This document shows, piece after piece, positions 33,001 through 45,498 of a stretch of 64,000 bases of DNA. The stretch spans positions 243,205,913 through 243,269,912 of the forward strand of contig OW240917.1 in assembly GCA_933207985.1 (NCBI GenBank), given 5' to 3'. The position numbers were made by a program, and so were the translations under genes. The notes under the pieces were generated by a model that worked only from the letters and a program-made list of their open reading frames with translations, had not been told where the DNA came from and did no database searches. How positions within the stretch are numbered: the first letter of the stretch is position 1; the number at the start of each line of letters is the position of its first letter. This DNA is from Pelobates cultripes (lineage: Eukaryota; Chordata; Amphibia; Anura; Pelobatidae).

Positions 33001-33741
33001 CGGGGGTGAAGCAATGACGCAAGGCGAAATTTTGGACCCTGCTCGAGAGAGGCTGTTTGCAGAAAAGACAGGTGCTGGAGGCATTCGAGGGCGCAGTGAG
33101 AATTTAGTCATCACGGGGATCTGAGATCAGAGAGACGTTTGTTCTCACCACGGGCGACCAAACACCTGATAAATAACCGATAAGTGACGTATAGTACCTG
33201 GTATTCCTTATAGCCAAGGGGCTTTGCACTGCAATATCAAATCAGAGAAAGATAGGAGGAAGGGAGAGGAAAGGGATTCATAAAAGGGAAAATTTAGCAC
33301 ACAGGAAGCTCCACGTGGGGCCTGTCTGCTAAACCTGTTTGAGGTAATTATAAACGTTCTCCCTCCCCTACACCCCAAAGTCTGTCTATTATTCCTGATC
33401 TGATCTTGAATAAGAGCTTGTGAAATAAAAAGATGGGATGGAAAGGAAAAGAAAAGAGTGGGTGAACTAAAGAAAGAAAGCTCTCGGTGATTAAAAACTA
33501 ACTGCACCTCCAATTCCGTCACTCCTGATAAGGACATTTAAAGTTCAAAATATCTAAAGATTTATTTAAGTCTATCTAATTGGAAGACTAGCTAATATTG
33601 GTAATTATAGCTCCCAACACAGCTCCTATTTATTTCCTTACTACCAAAAGGTTAATGTGGGGTGGTGTTTTTTGGTTTGTTTGTTTGTTTGTTTGTTTTC
33701 CTATACTGGTCTCCTCTCCCTATAATGGCATCCCCAAAAAA

Positions 33742-34666
33742 ATGGCTCCAAGCACGGAGAGAGAAAAAAAGGGGGAATCTGAGGATAAACGCCTTTCAAA
33801 TGTTTTTTCCCCCCTTCAAGAAAGAACGGAAAGAAGAGCTAGCCTGTATGATTCGATCCGTAACAGCAACAAAGAGAGCGCTACAAATAAAGCGATAAAC
33901 CAAGACAACAAAATTCCAACAGCTCATAAACAAATTTGTCAAAATTCTAAACAAAACTATCTTAATAATTTGTTTTGAAACTCTGAAACTTTGAAAAAAA
34001 TGAAACGAGATCCACACAATAACAGACGACTTTAAAGAAGAGTTAACTAAAATAATGTCTAAGATCCAGACCATAAAGGAAAAATTTGAGATTTCAGTCC
34101 AGCAACACAATACACAACAAGCTATTGTGTCACGGATGGAATTCAAGATCAAAAACCTGGAAGCCAAGATGGCGGACCTTGAAGATAGGGCACGGCGGAA
34201 CAAAATCAGATTGAGAGGTATCCCCGAAAGTACTTCTGCCTTGGATCTTGAGCAATATATGGTGGAGCTCACTCAATTCCCACACACTGAATGTAACAAC
34301 AAGGTTAACGTTATTGAGAGGATACACAGAGTATATAAATCTAAAGCTATACCTGCGCAAGTCCCTATAGATGTCATCACATGTTGTCACTCTTATAAAT
34401 TTAAAATGGAAATTGGGACAGCTATGAGAAATAAATCACGGACCGGATCAAAATATGAAGAACTTAAGCTCTTTAATGATCTATCTCCTGGCACAAGGTG
34501 TCTTCGAATGAAATGTACAGCACAGACTTTAGCTTTGAGAAACAAGGAAATTAAATATTCTTGGACATTCCCAATGGGCATCACATTTTCTTACAACGAT
34601 AAAAATGAAATTTTTAGAGACCCCACTGCCCTTCAAAACTGGTTACAAATTTATAGGCTGGTTTAA
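33742..34666 (+). pseudogene. LINE ORF1 (L1 ORF1p-like RNA-binding protein), broken
   Basis: The likely start is MAPSTEREKKGESEDK at 33742. At least one frameshift follows before 34055. The second part contains the coiled-coil end and conserved junction KNLEAKMADLEDRARRNKIR with LRGIPES, the hallmark entry into the RRM-like domain of L1 ORF1p. The C-terminal domain includes FNDLSPGTRCLRMK. In L1 elements this protein forms trimers that coat the LINE RNA. A T2-type MITE interrupts the end. Confidence 0.85.
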
Positions 34667-35110
34667 AGGGACACTCCAGTGCCAGGAAAACAATCCGTTT
34701 TCCTGGCACTGCAGGTCCCCTCTCCCACCCTCCATCTTCGGTTGCTGAAGGCTCTGCTCGCCGCCGCTCCTCCTCTTCCTTACGTCAGCCGGTGGGCGAG
34801 ACTGATCCCGCCTGCCGGCTGAGGAGGCACGCGCATTAGAGCTCTTTATAGGAAAGCATTGAAAATGCTTTCAATGCTTTCCTATTTGGAATTGAGCAAT
34901 GCTGGAGGTCCTCACACAGCGTGAGGACGTCCAGCGACGCTCTAGCACAGAAAACCTGTGCTATAGACCAGGAAGTGCCCTCTAGTGGCTGTCTAGCAGA
35001 CAGCCATTATAGGAGGAGTTAACCCTGCAAGGTAATTATTGCAGTTTATAAAAAACTGCAATATTTACAGTTGCAGGGCTAAGGGTAGTTGGCCTACAGT
35101 GTCCCTTTAA
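34663..35110. mobile_element. T2-type MITE inserted in LINE ORF1 end
   Basis: The ends are TTAAAGGGACACTCCAGTGC and cctacagtgtccctttaa, TTAA on both sides. The interior is close to the copy at 38094. It is inserted in the same strand of the LINE just as ORF1 closes. Confidence 0.92.
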
Positions 35111-36476
35111 CTGCCTATAGGTGATTCGGACATATACGTTTATATTGGTTATAAAAAATGTTTTTTTTTCCCCAGTAATGAGCTTTGTAAAAGGGTAAGG
35201 GAGGGGGAGAGAGAAGAGAGAGGAGATATGGGAGGAAGTATATAAAATAATCTAAAAGGTTTTCATATAAATGATTGTAATTTACGACGTGGGATTGTGT
35301 AGGTGGAATGTACGTTTGTGTGGTAGATAGAATGCACATTGATTATTTATGGTGAATCACTCTTAAGGATGTTTTTCTAATATAATGGGAAATTTAGAAG
35401 AAAAAAAAAAAGAATAAGATAGTTGAATTTTATCCCAAATTTAAAAAAAATAAAAAAATATGCTCTCTGGGGTTTGCTAATTCTATTTTATTATTTTTTT
35501 TATTCTAATTTCTTAATTTTTTTCTGTTTGCTGGCATATCCTAAAATGCATTATTAATAGTATCTTTATACTTGGTAAGCACAAAATAAATAACTATATA
35601 GCCCTTTCAAAGTTAATATATTAATTGGTTAGGGCAATCATTGAGGAATAGAGAAGGAATATAGAAATTGTCTTGCAATATAATCTTATGGTCAAAGGCA
35701 CAGTTTTTAATTTTGATGAATCACTTTTTAACAAAATTTTCAAATATAATGTGAAATACGGAAAAAGGAATAGATAATTGAAAATGGTCTCAAATATATA
35801 AAAGTAACACTATTGGCTTTATTAACAATCTAATTTAAGTATTCTTTTGCTAATTAGATAGGAATTTTACTGGAATTGAGCCGTACAGTTCCCTTTAATT
35901 ATTTTAAAAAATATATATATTTTTTTTTTTTCCTTCTCTCCTCTCTCTCTCTTGTCCTCAATAGAAAACATTTTTAGATATTTCTCCGTATGATAATGAG
36001 CAATCCAAGCGAGGAAATAAATGTTATAGCTGGGCCTCTCCATCAATTAATAAATTATGTAAAGATCTATGTACATTTACACCTCAACCTCCCATATAAA
36101 TGGGCATTTTTGCCTACCTTTGGGGGTTTTTAAAAAAAAATTTTCTCTATCTTTTTCCCCGTCTTGCTGGAAATTTACGAATAAGGGTCATTTTATATAT
36201 TGAATTGATTATTATTATTGTGCTGGTATAATCCTACAACTTAACCGCTAACACGGTTATATCTTTTTTGGTTTTGTAGGTATTTGCCTATAAATAGGCA
36301 ATTAATTTGAGGGGAAATAACTTCTTGTTTTCCCCTTGAGACCATTGGGATGGGTTTATTTGTGTTGTATGTTCACATGCAATGTATGTTATGTATTAGT
36401 AGTGACAATGTTGTGGTTTGTTAGTCCCCTGTGCGGTATTGATCGGTGAGATAGAGAGGTCCTATTTTGGGTTGAT
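35111..36476. other. AT-rich stretch between LINE ORF1 and ORF2
   Basis: This 1.4-kb stretch is AT-rich with poly(A) and poly(T) runs and CT-rich DNA at 35930-35955. It may be the LINE's own inter-ORF region or contain further degraded insertions. No coding potential is evident. Confidence 0.4.
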
Positions 36477-37810
36477 ATGGTAAGGTTTGCTACCTTAAAT
36501 GTCAGAGGGTTGAATTCTCCACAAAAAAAGAATCGTCCTTCTTGATTTTATGAAAAAGGAAAATATACAAATATATGGGTTACAGGAAACTCATCGGCAG
36601 CCTACAGATAAAGAATGAATCAAATCTAAAGAGTTCACCTTTGTTTTTAGGTCCTCGATGCATAGTAAGAGAAAAAGGGGAATCGCGATATTGATTTCTA
36701 ATAAGCTTTCCTTTAAGCTGATCCACGAACTTATAGATAAAGGTCGTTATCATATTCTGGTCTGTGAGATTAATAATCAAATTTATACCATCATTATAAG
36801 GAGATACAGTACTTGAAAACGAGCGAAATCTCAATGCATCTTTCCTGGTAAAATAGTTTACAAATAAAATATTTTATAAATAAATACTATGCCCCGAATC
36901 TTCTACCAACTAGATTTTTGCGAAGGATTGTGTCTCGGGTAGAAAAAATGAGACAGGGACGAATAATTTTTCCTGGGGGAATTTCAATTTTATTGCGGAT
37001 CCCTATATGGATAGGATTGGCCCAATTAAGAAAGACAAAAAAAGTCATACTAAGAATCTCTCAAGACAGTTTAATGAGATTTTGAGAACAAACGGGTTGG
37101 TTGACTTATGGCTTATATTGCATGCTCAAGAGAAAGAGATCTGGTGAAATTGATTTTAAAAAATCATGATAATTGGCGTTTCATGCTCTGACCATAATGC
37201 AGTTATCATGGTTCTTAAAGATAAAACTGTGATAACTCGATCTAATTGGAAACGTAACATTTTATTGGATAAGAAGCTAAATTTTAATATAATCAAAGAA
37301 GCTACTGATAATTTCTTTAAGGAGAATGCCTCTGCAAACTCTATTCCAATTATTCAGTGTGCATATAAATCCACTATCAGAGGTCTATTAATTAAAATGG
37401 GCACTGAAAAGAAAAGGCTTAGAGGTAAGAGCGTGGCGGAGCTTTATATAAAATTTGAAAGTCTGAGAAGGGAAAACAGGAATCACCCCTCAAAATAAAC
37501 AGCTGAGCGGCTGATGGAAAACAAGAATCAGATAAATATCCAATTAATGCAAAAAGCAAACAATAAAGAAGAAAGTGGTATTATAAAGGAAACAGAGCAG
37601 ATAAATTAAAAAACAAACAAATTGAAAAATGATAGAGCTAAAAAGGTGATCGCCAAGATCAACCAAGGGGAAAAAAGTTTACTTAATCCTGGGGAAATTG
37701 GTCAGGCATTCCAAAATTTTCATTATGAATTATACAACCTTCCCGAGAGACAAACCCCTATAGTTATGGAGCACTTTTTTCAAAAATATAATTTTCCTTT
37801 TAAGTGACAA
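36477..37810 (+). pseudogene. LINE ORF2, APE-type endonuclease region, broken
   Basis: The start MVRFATLNVRGLNSPQKK is typical of L1-type endonucleases (LNVRGLN). After a frameshift come KKENIQIYGLQETHRQPTDK with the catalytic ETH motif and KGGIAILISNKLSF. A 100-bp insertion near 36795-36885 with a TAAATA tail follows. Then come APNLLPTRFLRRIVSRVEKM, a GGF-N version of the GDFN motif, and SDHNAVIMVLK, matching the SDH active-site motif. The frame is interrupted by several stops. Confidence 0.87.
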
Positions 37811-38595
37811 TTGATCAACTGACTAAGTTAAATGAACCTATAGTGGATAGTAGGGATGTGCATAGGCAAAAAACTTGGTTTGGTTTCGGCACTTCCAAAA
37901 TTCGGGACATTGGCAATTCCCTAACCCTAACCCACGTTTAAAAACAATATTAAAGGCTCTCTTACAAAGTTTTTTAAGCACTTTAGTCAATTTTGCCAAG
38001 ACCCAAATGAAATGATTCAAGCCCATATTATACCAATTCCCAAACAGAATAAGAATCCAGACAATATAGCAAATTACAGACCAACATCTCTACTTAAAGG
38101 GACACTCCAGTGCCAGGAAAAACAATCTGTTTTCCTGGCACTGCAGGTCCCCTCTCCCTCCCACCTCCCATCCCCGGTTGCTGAAGGTGTGAAAACCCCT
38201 TCAGTCACTTACTTGAGACCCCCGCGGTGGTTTTGGGTCGCCGCTGCTCCTCCCATTCCTTACATCAGCCGGTGCGCGGGACTGATCCCGCCGGCCGGCC
38301 GGGGAGACCTAATGCGCATGAGCGGCAATGCCGCGCACTAGAGCTCTCCATAGGAAAGCTTTGAAAATGCTGGAAACGCGTGAGATCATCCAGCGACACT
38401 CTAGCACAGAAAACCTGTGCTATAGACACGGAAGTGCCCTCTAGTGGCTGTCTAGTAGCGAGCCACTAGAGGAGGAGTTAACCCTGCAAGGTAATTATTG
38501 CAATTTATAAAAAAACTGCAATAATTACACTTGCAGGGTTAAGGGTAGTGGGAGTTGGCACCCAGACCACTCCAATGGGCAGAAGTGGTCTGGGT

Positions 38596-39918
38596 CAGTG
38601 GCGGACTAAGGGGGGGGCGGTACACTCCGAGTGCCACTGGTAGGGGGGTGCCTTGACCCTGGTCTTGGGGCTGGAAGGGGCTGTGTGAGCTGTGCCCCAT
38701 GGCAGCTAGGGTGTCACACAGCTCACACGTAGACCAGCAAGATAAACTGGCCGCACGGGAGGATGGGGCGGAGCTACTGCTATTTAAGGGCAGAGCCTAA
38801 CCGCGAGCAGGGGCTGCTGTTAATGCTGCACATGGAGGTGCAGCAAGAAGAAATCCCTGCACCTCCACCTACCAGGCTCCAGGGGAGGAATGAATCCACT
38901 CCTCCATACCACACTGTAAGTAAGTATAAGAGTGTGTGTGTGTGTGTGTGTGTGTAACTGCCTAAAACTGTGTGTGTGTGTGTGTGTGACTGTCTGTCTG
39001 TGACTGTCTGTAACTGTGTGTGTGTGTGTGTGTGTGTGACTGTCTGTAACTGTGTGTGTGTTTCTGTGTGTGTGTGACTGTCTGTAACTGTGTGTATGTA
39101 AGACTGTCTGTAACTGTGTGTGTGTTTCTGTGTGTGTGTGACTGTCTGTAACTGTGTGTATGTAAGACTGTCTGTAACTGTGTGTGACTGTCTGTAACTG
39201 TGTGTGTGTGTGTGTGACTGTCTTGTGTGTGTGTCTGTAACTGTGTGTGTGTAACTGTCTGTCTGTAACTGTGTGTGCGTAACTGTCTACCTGTAACTGT
39301 GTGTGTGTGTAACGGTCTGCCTGTAACTGTGTGTATGTGCGTAACTGTCTACCTGTAACTGTGTGTGCGTAACTGTCTACCTGTAACTGTGTGTGTGTGT
39401 GACTGTCTGCATGTAACTTTGTGCGTGACTGCCTGTAACTGTGTGTGTAACTGCCTGTAACTGTGTGTGTTTGTGGCTGTAACTATGTGTATGACTGTCT
39501 GCCTGTGACGTGTGTGTGACTGTATATGTGACTGCCTGTAACAGTGTGCGTGACTGTGTGTAACTGCTTGTAACTGACTGTGTGTGTGTGTAACTCTCTA
39601 CCTGTAACTGTGTGTATGACTGCCTGTGACTATATGTGTGACTGTCTGCATGTGACTGTGTGCGTGTGACTGTCTGCTTGTAACTGTGTGTGACTGTCTG
39701 TCTGTAACTGTGCGTGAGGGGGTGCAGGGATTTTGTAGAGGGGGGCAGGGGTTTTAAAAAGTTTACAAATTTGTTCAATAAATGTTTTAAAAAATGTAAA
39801 AAATATAACACATTTTAAAAATTTTGTAGGTTTTTTTTGAAGAAAGGGGGGGGGGAGGCAGGGGTGGTGCCAAACCCAGGACCTGCCCCGGGTGCCACAT
39901 GCCCTAGGTACGCCCCTG
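38596..39918. mobile_element. non-autonomous hAT-like element, 1323 bp, inside a MITE
   Basis: It starts CAGTGGCGGACTAAGG and ends CCCTAGGTACGCCCCTG. The 8-bp duplication GTCTGGGT is at 38588-38595 and 39919-39926. About 790 bp of its interior is TG-rich minisatellite (38926-39715). There is no transposase. Confidence 0.92.
38926..39715. repeat. TG-rich minisatellite with TGACTGTCTGTAACTG units
   Basis: The block mixes (TG)n with gactgtctgtaactg and gactgtctgcctgtaactg units of variable length. It forms most of the interior of the surrounding hAT element. A minus-strand open frame through it is meaningless. Confidence 0.95.
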
Positions 39919-41689
39919 GTCTGGGTGCCTGGAGGGTCCCTTTAATGTATGTTAAAATGTATTCTCTTCTTTACTCCAAATTAAATACTGTGATCCCTTC
40001 GATTATACACAATGATCAGGCAGGCTTTATAGGGTCTAGATCTTTTATGTTAGGGTCATTGATGTTGTGGATATGGCACATAGGGAGGAGATACCCCTCT
40101 TGGCTCTGTCGTTGGAAGCGGAGAAAGCCTTCAACAGAGTGAAACATCTTGCAGCATGGTAAAGGGGTGCTCAGACGTGCTTGAATTGAGGCCTAGCAGG
40201 GGAACAGCTGGGAGTTGTGGCCGACCTCTTCGACGGGAACCTACTGGCTGATGGGTGAACGGGCCCCGTATCCCCCCCCTTGGACCGGTGGGGGTTATAC
40301 TGGTCCCCACCGCTACAGTGCCAGTCACTCACCTACATCCTGGAACTTGGCAATCAGGCAACAGTGTAACACATATCAGACCATAGGAGGGCAGCAGATC
40401 TCACACAAGCACAGAGATTGGTGAGGGATCCGGCACCAAGTTAGAGGGAGACTTTCAGTGCAGCCTTTGATGCACTCTGTGCGTGATTTTGGCACCACAT
40501 TCAAGCACAAGCACCACAAGCCAGATCACCTGGTCAGCAACCGCCTTCCAGTTTCTATCCGATGTTATGACGTATGAGCGTATGTTTAAACTGTTTCTCT
40601 AACACCTTAAAATGTGCTGATTTTTTATTCCATGATATTGATCGTTGTTTGCTGCTTGCAGTGGCGTCTCTAGGATTCATTTTTCGGGGGGGCACATGGA
40701 GGGCCAGTGACAAAAGTAGGGGGGCACATTTAACCCCGCCCTCGCCACAGTTTGACCCCGCCCCTGTCGCATGTTAAGCCACACCCCCGACACAATGTGT
40801 TTTGTTTTTTTAATAATATCTGGTGGAGGATTCATTCTTTTCCACCAGGGATTATTAAAAAAACAAACACATTATCCTTGATACAGTGCCATAGTTGCCA
40901 ACATTTGAAAAAAAAATTCCAAGGACATTTTGCAGCACAGCTATCAATTACTGTCTGGGTATAATATCCCTGGACAGTCAGTGCTCTCTGTATAATACAG
41001 GGTTGTGTGTATAATAAATTGGGACACTCAGTGCTCCCTGTATAGTGCTGCCCTCTGTATAATACAGGTCTGTTTATGTATAATATCCCAAGACACAGAG
41101 CAGCACTATACAGGAAGCACTGACTATCCCGGGATATTTTATACACACAGATCTGTATTATACAGATAGCTGAGCATATACCCCAATCTCTAGACTACTA
41201 GTACCTGTCAACAGCAGCTCCCAGGCGCGTGTAACAGGGCTAAAGTGTGCGGCAGCTCACACAGATTATTCAGCGGCAAAGTGCACTCGCTGGCAGAGCC
41301 AAACTGGGAATCCCTGGGAATCCAAAGCAGCCCTGGAAAAAAAACGTATGCCATTCCTACAAGTCAATATATATATATATATATATATAGTACAGTGAGC
41401 ACACAAGCTCACTGACATGCGCAAATAGGCTTATTGACAGACAAAACTCTCTGACTCACACACAAGCTTACTACAGACACTCACTTGTATAAACAGAAGG
41501 CTCACTACAAAGAAGTTCAGGGGGACACACACAAGCTCACTAAAGACAAGCTCACTGACACACACATGCTCACTAAATAGAAGCTCACTGACACACACAA
41601 GCAGTACCATTTTAACAGAGTTAAGGACCCTTGGGCAAAGCAATGCACTGGGGCCCTTCCTACACAACAACTCACAGGAATTTTAATTA

Positions 41690-42560
41690 TTGATAGACTG
41701 CGGAGTCCATACACACACACAGACTGCTGAGACCATACACACACACACAGATTGCTGAGTCCATACACACACACACAGACTGCTGAGTCCATACACACAC
41801 ACAGACTCTGCTGAGTCCATACACACACACACAGACTGCTAAGTCCATACACACACACACACACACAGACTGCTGATTCCATACACAAACACACACTCTG
41901 CTGAGTCTATACACAAACACACACAGACTGCTGAATCCATACACACACACAGACTCTGCTGAGTCCATACACACACACAGACTCTGCTGAGTCCATACAC
42001 ACACACAGATTGCTGAGTCCATACAGACACACACACAGACTGCTGAGTCCATACACACACACACACACACTCTGCTGAGTCCATACACAAACACACACAC
42101 ACTCTGCTGAGTCTATACACAAACACACACAGACTCTGCTGAGTCCGTACAGACACAGACTGCTGAGTCCATACACACACAGACTGCTGAGTCCATACAC
42201 ACACAGACTGCTGAGTCCATACACACACACACACAGACTGCTGAGTCCATACACACACACAGACTGATGAGTCCGTACACACACACAGGCTCTGCTGAGT
42301 CCGTATACACACAGACTGCTGAGTCCATACACACACANNNNNNNNNNNNNNNNNNNNNNNNNNNNNNNNNNNNNNNNNNNNNNNNNNNNNNNNNNNNNNN
42401 NNNNNNNNNNNNNNNNNNNNNNNNNNNNNNNNNNNNNGTGTGTGTGTATGGGGGCAGTGTGTGTGTATGGGGGGCAGTGTGTGTGTATGAGGGGCAATGT
42501 GTGTGTATGGGGCAGTATGGGGGGCAATGTGTGTGTATGCGGGGGCAGTGTATGTGTGTG
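41690..42560. repeat. CA-rich minisatellite with assembly gap
   Basis: Left of the gap are units of about 26-32 bp, ctgctgagtccatacacaca plus a variable (CA)n. Right of the gap the strand composition switches to gtgtgtgtatggggggcagt units. The open frames crossing the gap are artefacts. Confidence 0.92.
42338..42437. other. assembly gap, 100 N
   Basis: Exactly 100 undetermined bases are present, the usual placeholder for a gap of unknown size. Confidence 0.99.
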
Positions 42561-43035
42561 TGTGTAGAATGTGTGAACACCCCCCCATCAGCCTACCTGT
42601 CAGTGGAGGATGTTGCTGGGGGTCAGGCAGCCATCTTCTGAAGCAGCATGGGCTGCTGCATTACGGCGGGGGCGGGGCTTATCTGCGGGAGGGGGCGGGG
42701 CCTGTGCCGGGAGCCAATCAGTGCTCCCTCCAGCCACAGACAGCCCCCAGCACCTCAGCACTGCATTCCCTCCCCGGCTGTTACAGCCCATGGCCAGCAA
42801 GTTGCCGGCATTTGCCAGACCCACTCCTTCAATGGGTGATAAAAAAAAAATGGGAAATTGATCTAAATTTTATAATTGAAATGGCGATTGGACTGAATCG
42901 CTGAGATGGGTTAACAAGAAAGTTAATTGTTTAAATCTAACCGAAACCCACTTTAAACTTTTAAACAGGTGGTGCTTGGTTCCCAGCAGACTCTCAAAGA
43001 TTTATCCTAGTTACCCCGACATATGTTGGAGATGC

Positions 43036-44088
43036 TGTGGCGGAACAGACCTCGCCATGTGTTCTTGGAGGGGGCTGCTTGCCCGCCTCCTACCTTCTGA
43101 CTATGGCCCTGGGATATATGGCATTTGAAAACACTATTTGTGCCCTGTGACAAAACTGGAGATTGTGCACAAATATGACTATTGTTCATATATTTTATGA
43201 TTCCCTTTGTTTGTTGCACTGTTCCCCATGTGTTTCATCTGTTGGTCCGGCTGGATAGACTACCAGACAAACTGTGGAGTTACTGGGTGGCCACCATTTC
43301 ATGTATCAGAAGCACATGGTGAGAACAATGGATGGCGGCCATTTTAACTCACAGACACTGTTTGGACTTTTCTACACGGTGCCATCTCGCCGGTATTTGG
43401 TGCACAAAGAAATCGTGCAGTAGTTTTAAACTATACAACAGTGGACACATTATACAGTAATTATTTTTCTTAAAGTCTGTATATGTTCTGCGGAATCTGC
43501 ATTAAACTGTATCTTCCAAACTAGTGAACGGATCTGGGTGAATTTTGGATATGTGATTCACCCAGATCCCCCGGTTCCGAGGATATACTTTTTTTTTATG
43601 GGGTTATTGCATGTTTTGGGCTCCCTGTGATGTGTTTTATGATACTGTATTTCTCTGCCTGTGATAATTATATTAACCATTGTGTTCAGTAATCATATCA
43701 CAGGCAGAGGGGAGGATTTTGTGTGGGAGTGTCTGTGTGTATTGTACGGATTGATTGGTTGTATTTCAAAACCCTGTGGGCAGTACTATGTTTGTGGATT
43801 GTGAATAAAAGAGGCTGGATGTGCCAGTACAGTCAGTTCTGCTTGACCTTAAAACAAAGTGTCGTCTCGTTATTGGGGGAATTGGATTGTATGATGATTG
43901 CCAGGAGTGTTAGCTGATTGTATGCTTTTCCTGTTCAGCTGCTTACAGCATTCATATGCTTGAGAGCATTCATATGCTTCTCCGGTTTGGTGGTTGTGGT
44001 GTCTGCTGCAGTGCTGGGAGTCCTCAGGAAGCGCTAGGAGCATCCTTCAACGGAGGTACCCAGTCGGGGTGCCAGGTGATCCGTTACA
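43036..44088 (+). mobile_element. solo LTR of a retrovirus-like or gypsy-like element, 1053 bp
   Basis: The element begins TGTGGCGGAACAGACC and ends GATCCGTTACA. GATGC is duplicated at 43031-43035 and 44089-44093, a 5-bp duplication typical of LTR-retrotransposon integration. An AATAAA at 43804-43809 fits an LTR polyadenylation signal. There are no internal genes, so the copy arose by LTR-LTR recombination. Class (endogenous retrovirus or gypsy) cannot be told from the LTR alone. Confidence 0.9.
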
Positions 44089-44260
44089 GATGCCAAGCCA
44101 GAAAGGGTAATTTTCCATAACTGGTGGGAGTGTCAACCGCACCAATTATTTTGGAATATGATTTGTGTTAAAATTCAAAAACTACTCAAAAAAACCATTC
44201 CAATTTGATCCCAAGTTGTTCCTACTTCATATCAATTTATATAAATTTTAGGCTTAGACT

Positions 44261-45420
44261 CAGGCCCAGACTGGCCATCGGGCACTCCGGGCAAATGCCC
44301 AGTGAGCTGTGATGTCCACAGGTCAATGCCGTCAGGGGAGATCACAGGATCTCCCCGGCCGGCCCATGCAGGGCCGTCACTATCCGAGCGTTGGCCCCGA
44401 TGTTTTCCATGACAGGCCGGTGGGGAGATCAAAGATCTCCCTCACCGGGCCACATGCAATATGATGCAGCCGCCGACTGGGGTGGGAGACAGGAGAGGAA
44501 CCCGAAGAAGCTCTATTTTGCAGCTCCGCCGGGTTCTTCTCGCGAGATCTGACAATGCTCCGGGTCTCGCGAGAGTGAACTCTAGCCCCACAGGCTAGAG
44601 TTCACTTAGCACTAGCACCACCAGGGATGGATGGCAGCCCGGTCCCGCCTCCCAGGCTAAAGGTAAGAAGGGAGGGGGGATACAATCAATGCCTTTTAAA
44701 AAAAAAAAATATATATATTTTTATAATAATCTGCCTCCCACCCCAACACACAAGCCCTCCAAACATATTCACACACCAGCACCCTCACACACACACACAC
44801 ATTGCACCCCTGACACGCACAGCAACCTCACTCACCCACACACACACACACACACTGCACCCCTGACACTCGCAGAACCCTCACACACACACACACTGCA
44901 CCCCTGACACTCACAGCACCCTCACTCACACACACACACTGCATGCCTGACACTCACTGCACCCTCACACACACAGCTTCCTCACACGCACATAGCACCC
45001 TCACTCAAACACAGCACCCTCACACGCACACACAGCACACACACACTACACCCCTCACACACACACACAGCACCCTCACACACACACTGCACCTTCACAC
45101 ACACACACACTGCACAGTACTCTTTTCTGGCATTTTTGTCCCATCTATGGAGACACCAGAGACAAATTTCAGGCAAACATAGTGCAAGCATGTTATTAAA
45201 TTTGCTTGCGCTGTGCAGAACAAACACAGGGTATTTTTCTCATGCTAGAGCTCTTAAGCAGAGCTCTGGGCATGGTCTTCCCTGGAAGAACATTGAACCA
45301 ACATGCTCACTTTGTGATGGGGCGTGCTTGTCACACACCATATCTGGCCCCGCCCCCGTTTCAGTGGGCCACTGTAGTAAAAAAATACCCCGGACTAATT
45401 TTCTTCCCAGTCCGGCTCTG
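44261..45420. mobile_element. non-autonomous hAT-like element, 1160 bp, in the LINE
   Basis: It starts CAGGCCCAGACTGGCCATCG and ends cttcccagtccggctctg. CTTAGACT precedes it (44253-44260) and CTTAGACC follows (45421-45428), an 8-bp duplication with one difference. The interior has CA-rich repeats (44765-45115). The LINE reads on from GL to DPFIVMHLL across the join. Confidence 0.9.
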
Positions 45421-45498
45421 CTTAGACCCGTTTATTGTTATGCATCTTCTGACTGCCGCTAAACTACTTCTAGCCAGAAATTGAAAGACGGTTATAGC

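Larger units (their letters stand above)
38094..39945. mobile_element. T2-type MITE in LINE RT, itself split by a hAT element
   Basis: It starts TTAAAGGGACACTCCAGTGC and ends gcctggagggtccctttaa. Removing it with one TTAA restores the LINE codons for SLLN, so TTAA is a genuine target duplication. The MITE proper is about 530 bp and the rest is the hAT element at 38596-39918. Confidence 0.93.
37811..40150 (+). pseudogene. LINE ORF2 reverse transcriptase, N-terminal part, split by a MITE
   Basis: Left of the MITE are MIQAHIIPIPKQNKNPDNIA and NYRPTSLL (the conserved YRPISLLN block). Right of it are NTVIPSIIHNDQAGFIGSRS (the QAGFI block) and LLALSLEAEKAFNRV (catalytic block A, with Glu in place of the first Asp). 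The YxDD block does not follow, because the homology ends at about 40150. Confidence 0.85.
40150..42840. other. unresolved insertion block replacing the LINE RT core
   Basis: Positions 40150-40655 have no recognised similarity. At 40659 begins CAGTGGCGTCTCTAGGATTC followed by a G run, typical of a hAT-like 5' end, but no matching 3' end was found. At 41606 CAGTACCATTTTAACAGAGT looks like another such end. Then follow the CA-rich minisatellite, the gap and a GC-rich stretch (42600-42830). LINE similarity resumes at about 42840. Confidence 0.5.

Noticed and set aside
41517..42641. Cys/Val-rich frames crossing the N gap
   Set aside because: They arise from CA/GT repeats and from translating the undetermined bases as X.
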